Source: an uncultured Bacilli bacterium (GTDB lineage: Bacteria > Bacillota_I > Bacilli_A > RF39 > UBA660). Taken from it: a stretch of DNA of 37,796 bases. The notes below the pieces were generated by a model. It ran no database searches, had not been told where the DNA came from, and was given only the letters and a program-made list of their open reading frames with translations. The position numbers and the translations under genes are program-made. The DNA lies in assembly GCA_934177545.1 (NCBI GenBank), contig CAKPPI010000006.1:1-37796 (forward strand), written 5' to 3'. Positions 33,889 to 37,796 of this stretch are shown here, piece by piece; positions within the stretch are counted from its first letter, which is position 1; the number at the start of each line of letters is the position of its first letter.

Positions 33889-34728
33889 ATGAAAAAAGTA
33901 GATAAAAAAGATAAAGTAATAATGCTTTTAACCATAATAATTTTGATATTAGTAGTTCTTCTAGCATTGGTAATTGGAATGAAAAGTCTTAGTAAAACAA
34001 CAACTACTAATGATAATAATACTAAAAAAGAAGATAAAGTAGAAATAAAAGAAGAGACTTTAACTAGTGAAGAACAAAGCAGTATTGTTGATAAAATTAA
34101 AGAGTATGATAATTATTTCATTTCTTTTGATGGGACTAAGAATCCACTTGAGATGACTAATCAAGAAAAATTTGAGTTCTATTTAAAAAACAATTATGGA
34201 AAGTTTAAAATAGGAGTAAGTAGTAAAGAAATTGAAGAATACTTGCAAAAAAAATTTGGTAGTAAGATTACTTTTAATCCAATAGATGAATATTTATGTG
34301 AAATTGATAATCTACCATTAATCATTTATGATAAAAATAATGACTTATATAAAGCTGATTATAGTGAACATGGTCATGATGGCGGTTCAACTACATCAAT
34401 CTATAACTACTATGTAAGTGGTGAAAAGAAAAAAGATAATAAAACAACTTATACAGTAAAAGTAAGAAAGATGTTTTCTAACTTTGTTACTGTAGGAGTA
34501 GTTTATAAATTTTATGGTAGTTATACTGATGCTTTAAATGATAAAAATAAGGTATTTAACTTATTTGATATATATGGAAATACAGCATTAGATGGTAGTG
34601 ATGAAGAATTTAGAAAAAAGCTAGATACTCAGTATGAAAAATATAAAGGTATGTTTAAGATATATACTTATACTTTTGAAACAGATAGTAACATAGAAAA
34701 TAGTTATTTAGTATCTTTAACGAAATAG
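33889..34728 (+). CDS. Membrane-anchored protein of unknown function
   Basis: 279 aa. A Lys-rich start is followed by one helix (VIMLLTIIILILVVLLALVIGM), a Thr/Asn/Lys/Glu linker (~38-65), and a ~210-residue outer domain with a beta-rich C-terminal half (TTYTVKVRKMF, GVVYKFYG, IYTYTFETD). No Cys in a lipobox, so it is not a lipoprotein. I recognise no domain. It begins 15 nt after rseP behind TAGGAG and is probably the last gene of the cdsA-rseP operon. Whether it is an RseP substrate is untested inference. Confidence 0.65.
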   Translation: MKKVDKKDKVIMLLTIIILILVVLLALVIGMKSLSKTTTTNDNNTKKEDKVEIKEETLTSEEQSSIVDKIKEYDNYFISFDGTKNPLEMTNQEKFEFYLKNNYGKFKIGVSSKEIEEYLQKKFGSKITFNPIDEYLCEIDNLPLIIYDKNNDLYKADYSEHGHDGGSTTSIYNYYVSGEKKKDNKTTYTVKVRKMFSNFVTVGVVYKFYGSYTDALNDKNKVFNLFDIYGNTALDGSDEEFRKKLDTQYEKYKGMFKIYTYTFETDSNIENSYLVSLTK

Positions 34729-34753
34729 TCTCTATATAGGGACTTTTTCTTTT
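34727..34753 (+). terminator. Terminator after the cdsA-rseP unit
   Basis: AGTCTCT (34727-34733), loop ATAT, AGGGACT (34738-34744) with one T-G pair, then TTTTCTTTTT. Confidence 0.75.
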
Positions 34754-34783
34754 TACGAGAAATATTAAAAAAATAAATTTTCT

Positions 34784-34812
34784 TTTAGATAAGTAGTGTT
34801 GTGTGTTACAAT
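34784..34812 (+). promoter_or_regulatory. Putative ftsK promoter
   Basis: TTTAGA (34784-34789), a 17-nt spacer and TACAAT (34807-34812) with a TG extension (TGTTACAAT). Confidence 0.5.
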
Positions 34813-34848
34813 ATAGGTGTATTAATAATCTATAAAGAAGGTGTTAAT

Positions 34849-37113
34849 GTGGCAAAAAAGAAGACTAAAAGAGAAAAGAAGAAAGGCTTTGCTTATAGTA
34901 GTGAATTATATGGAGTAATACTTTTGCTTGCTGGTATTATTGGAATTGGTAAGTATGGACCAGTTGGTAATTTGATTTCTTCTTTTGCAGTATTTTTAGT
35001 AGGAGTATTTTATAATATATTATTAGTATTATTAATAATATTAGGAGGATATTTAATAATAAAGAGGGAATGGCCTAATTTTTTTACGACTAAAATGTTA
35101 GGGTTTTACTTATTTATGATAGGAATACTAGCTCTTATGCATGAAGACTATATTTCTGCTAATAACTATAATGGGATAAAAGTCTTTCAAGAGACAGTTG
35201 ATCAATTAACTGTTGCTTTCTCTACTATTATGAATAGTAATGCTACTATTGATGTGATAGGTGGTGGAATAATTGGTTGTACTTTTGGTGTTTTATTTAC
35301 CTCACTATTTTCCTATAATGGAATGAAAATTGTGTCTTGGACTTTATGTATTGCCGGTGTTTCCCTATTTACTGGTTTTTCTATCGCTGACTTTGTTAAG
35401 AATACTAGTATGAGAGCGAAAGAAATGATTCCTAAAAAAGAAAAGAAAGTAAAGGAAGAAAAAGAGACTAGTTTCGATAGTAGTAAGAAACCTGTTATTA
35501 CAGGAGGAGAAGATGAAGTTAAGGATGATAGAAAAGTTACTATTTCTAATATAAATGAATTAACAAAGATTAATACTAGGGAAGAAGTTAAGGAAGAACC
35601 AATAAAAGAAGAAGTGGTTAATAAACCAGTTATTATTCATAATGGTAATTATACTTTGCCCCCAATATCTATTTTAAATCCCGTTAAGAAAAATAAGAGT
35701 AAGAGTGAAGCTGGAGTAGTTGAGAAGAATATTGAGACACTAGAAAAAGTATTAAAAGACTTTGGTGTTATTGGAAAAGTAGTAGAAGTACATATTGGAC
35801 CTACAGTTACCCAGTATGAACTTGAACTTCAAACAGGTACTAAACTTAATAAAGTATTAAGTATTCATAAAGAAATAGCTCTTGTCCTTGCTGCAAAAGA
35901 TATAAGAATTGAAGCCCCAATTCCTGGTAAGAGTACCGTTGGTATTGAAATACCTAATAGAGAAACAACACCTGTATCCTTTAGAGAGGTTATGGAAAAA
36001 GTACCAGCTAGTAAAAGTTGTAGTAAATTACTTTGTCCACTTGGTAAGAATATTATGGGTAATGTTGTTTGGTGTGAGATTGATAAGACACCACACTTAC
36101 TAGTCGCTGGTTCTACTGGTAGTGGTAAATCTGTTTGTATCAATGGAATAATCGCTTCTATTTTAATGCGAACAAGACCAGATGAAGTTAAACTAGTAAT
36201 GGTTGATCCTAAGAAGGTAGAACTATCAGTTTATAATGGAGTACCCCATCTATTGTGTCCTGTTGTAACAGATCCTAAAAAAGCAAGTGTTGCTCTAAAT
36301 AAAATTGTAGCAGAGATGGAACGCCGTTATGAGGTGTTTGAAGAGAGTCATACTAAAAATATTGCTACTTATAACAGTTATATTGATGATAAAAATAAAA
36401 ACTTAGATGAAGATAGTAAAATACCTAGAATGCCTTATATTGTAGTAATAGTAGATGAGTTAGCAGACTTGATGTTAGTAGCTAGTAAGGATGTAGAAGC
36501 ATCCATCATGCGTATTACCCAGATGGCAAGAGCAGCTGGTATTCACTTAATCATTGCAACGCAAAGACCATCAACTGATGTTATTACTGGTGTTGTAAAA
36601 GCTAATATTCCATCACGTATTTCTTTTGCTGTTAGTAGTGGAATAGATTCTCGTACTATTCTTGATTCTACTGGAGCAGAAAAACTACTTGGCAAAGGTG
36701 ATATGTTATTTTTACCAATGGGAGAAGCATCACCACAAAGAATTCAAGGGGCTTTTATCGCTGATGATGAGATTAAAAAGATAATAGACTATACAATAGA
36801 ACAACAAAAAGCTGAATATAATGAAGCCTTCTTAAATCTAGAAGCTAGTAGCAATATGGATAAGTCAGCAAGTCAGAAAGAAGATATGGAACAAATAGAA
36901 GATGATGATGACGAACTTTATAATGATGTAGTAACTTTTGTCGTTGAACAACAAAAAGCAAGTGCATCTCTTTTACAAAGAAGATTTAAAGTTGGCTATA
37001 ATAGGGCGGCTAGAATAATTGATTTATTAGAAGAACGTGGTATCATTGGACCTACTAATGGTAGTAAACCAAGAGAAGTGTTGGTAAAGCTAGATAATGG
37101 TGATGAGGAATAA
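34849..37113 (+). CDS. ftsK: FtsK/SpoIIIE DNA translocase
   Basis: 754 aa. It is a septal motor that pumps chromosomal DNA during division or sporulation. After a Lys-rich start come four membrane helices (~15-190), a charged linker (~200-290), the alpha/beta motor domains with Walker A GSTGSGKS (421-428) and VIVDELADLM Walker B, and the DNA-reading gamma winged helix (~690-745, ASLLQRRFKVGYNRAARIID). The start is GTG 34849 with AAGAAGGTG before it; the frame opens at 34801, but the added residues are not family-like. It is monocistronic with its own promoter. Confidence 0.95.
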   Translation: MAKKKTKREKKKGFAYSSELYGVILLLAGIIGIGKYGPVGNLISSFAVFLVGVFYNILLVLLIILGGYLIIKREWPNFFTTKMLGFYLFMIGILALMHEDYISANNYNGIKVFQETVDQLTVAFSTIMNSNATIDVIGGGIIGCTFGVLFTSLFSYNGMKIVSWTLCIAGVSLFTGFSIADFVKNTSMRAKEMIPKKEKKVKEEKETSFDSSKKPVITGGEDEVKDDRKVTISNINELTKINTREEVKEEPIKEEVVNKPVIIHNGNYTLPPISILNPVKKNKSKSEAGVVEKNIETLEKVLKDFGVIGKVVEVHIGPTVTQYELELQTGTKLNKVLSIHKEIALVLAAKDIRIEAPIPGKSTVGIEIPNRETTPVSFREVMEKVPASKSCSKLLCPLGKNIMGNVVWCEIDKTPHLLVAGSTGSGKSVCINGIIASILMRTRPDEVKLVMVDPKKVELSVYNGVPHLLCPVVTDPKKASVALNKIVAEMERRYEVFEESHTKNIATYNSYIDDKNKNLDEDSKIPRMPYIVVIVDELADLMLVASKDVEASIMRITQMARAAGIHLIIATQRPSTDVITGVVKANIPSRISFAVSSGIDSRTILDSTGAEKLLGKGDMLFLPMGEASPQRIQGAFIADDEIKKIIDYTIEQQKAEYNEAFLNLEASSNMDKSASQKEDMEQIEDDDDELYNDVVTFVVEQQKASASLLQRRFKVGYNRAARIIDLLEERGIIGPTNGSKPREVLVKLDNGDEE

Positions 37114-37123
37114 GTATAAATAA

Positions 37124-37151
37124 TTAACTTTTTAATTGACTATATTATAAT
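37124..37151 (+). promoter_or_regulatory. Putative promoter of the Nudix gene
   Basis: TTAACT (37124-37129), a 16-nt spacer and TATAAT (37146-37151), 33 nt before the start codon. Confidence 0.45.
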
Positions 37152-37184
37152 GATAACATTGAAAGGTATAAAGGAAGTTTAAAT

Positions 37185-37625
37185 ATGAAAGATAGAACGT
37201 TAGTTGGAAGTGAAGTTATAGTTTTTTTACTTAATTATAAAAATCAAATATTGCTTCAAAAAAGAAGTAAATTAGAAAAGCATAATCCTAATAAGTGGTC
37301 TATATGTGCAGGTCATGTTGAAGAATATGATTCTAATTTAAAATCAGCAGTAGTTCGTGAGATTAAAGAAGAATTGGGTATTGATGTTTTAGAAGAGAAG
37401 TTGATTGAACTTAATTTAGAAGAACATCATACTGCACATTTTTATTACACATATATTAATTTCAATAAAAAAGATTTTATTCTTCAAGAGGAAGAAGTAT
37501 CAGAAATTAAATGGTATGACATTAACACGGTTATAAAGATGATGGAAAATAATGATGATTCAATAATAAATTCTCCAAGAATATTAAAATTATTAAAAAT
37601 ATTAAATAATAAAAAATATGTTTGA
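37185..37625 (+). CDS. Nudix hydrolase
   Basis: 146 aa. A Nudix fold with the box GHVEEYDSNLKSAVVREI followed by KEELGI. The catalytic REIKEELG part is intact, but one residue is inserted and Asp replaces the first conserved Glu, a small deviation from GX5EX7REUXEEXGU. Nudix enzymes cleave nucleoside diphosphates linked to another moiety; the substrate cannot be read from the sequence. LQKRSKLEKHNPNKWSICAGH resembles the IPP-isomerase/dNTP-type subgroup. The AAGGAAG RBS is before ATG 37185. Nothing callable follows up to the window end. Confidence 0.88.
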   Translation: MKDRTLVGSEVIVFLLNYKNQILLQKRSKLEKHNPNKWSICAGHVEEYDSNLKSAVVREIKEELGIDVLEEKLIELNLEEHHTAHFYYTYINFNKKDFILQEEEVSEIKWYDINTVIKMMENNDDSIINSPRILKLLKILNNKKYV

Positions 37626-37796
37626 GATGCATTAGAATAAAATGCTGGTGGATTTAAATATAAATTAGATGAAGATTAAATTAATAATTAAAACGTTATC
37701 TTTTTTTGGAGAGATGAATGTGTGTAGTTGTAAATGATGTGAGACCAAGTTTATAAAAAAATTAAGCAATATGATACAATGATTTTGTTATTGTTA

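Noticed and set aside
1..37796. A mycoplasma-type code (TGA as Trp), suggested by the low GC
   Set aside because: TGG is used at conserved Trp positions, and TGA ends well-defined genes such as rnc, so the standard bacterial code holds.

Overview
The window is AT-rich chromosomal DNA of a Gram-positive-type bacterium from the low-GC Firmicutes/Bacilli. TGA is used as a stop and TGG for Trp, so this is the standard bacterial code and not the mycoplasma code. Codon use, SpoVD/YlbJ/YlbL-type genes, RNase J, SipW-type secreted proteins and sigma-A promoters all fit an uncultured gut Bacilli lineage (RF39 or Erysipelotrichales-like). That placement is inference, not proof.

Left part (1-9 kb), accessory. 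A tandem array of three ORF6N/PLD-like paralogs opens the window. Only the middle copy is intact, and each copy carries its own perfect palindrome at the same place in the coding sequence. Then come a 3-methyladenine glycosylase (tag), a CmpB-like membrane protein, a DUF362 gene behind an SOS-box-like promoter with two 24-nt direct repeats, a DUF2974 hydrolase, a membrane-anchored unknown and an HD-domain protein. Two toxin-antitoxin loci follow back to back: a type III ToxIN/AbiQ-like system (36-nt RNA repeats, internal terminator, frameshifted toxN) and a strong candidate type I system (25-aa membrane peptide with a sequestered SD, and a convergent antisense RNA). The antisense RNA promoter is divergent from that of rnc (RNase III), and one inverted repeat holds both -35 boxes.

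Middle part (8.7-23.4 kb). rnc, a small unknown gene and an RNase J with a degenerate active site form a likely operon. A broken SipW-signal surface protein gene follows. Next is a pilus/pseudopilus set: a GspE/PilB ATPase on the minus strand, divergent from two prepilin-like genes. The larger prepilin carries the same C-terminal modules as the broken SipW-type protein. ylbJ and a ylbL/sepM-like protease gene are divergent. A PD-(D/E)XK transposase-family gene and a SpoVD/FtsI-type penicillin-binding protein end this part.

Right part (23.4-37.8 kb), mostly housekeeping: two FAD oxidoreductases and an unknown gene, lon, a small leader ORF with a ten-G tract, a second SipW-signal surface protein, rpsP-khpA behind a consensus promoter, cdsA-rseP, a membrane-anchored unknown, ftsK/spoIIIE and a Nudix hydrolase. 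Bases 37626-37796 show nothing I can call.

The most interesting items are the compensating palindromes inside the ORF6N genes, the ToxIN plus type I TA pair beside rnc, the catalytically degenerate RNase J, the sharing of modules between SipW-type and prepilin-type exported proteins, and the poly-G leader ORF. All motif matches were made by eye. No database search or folding program was run.
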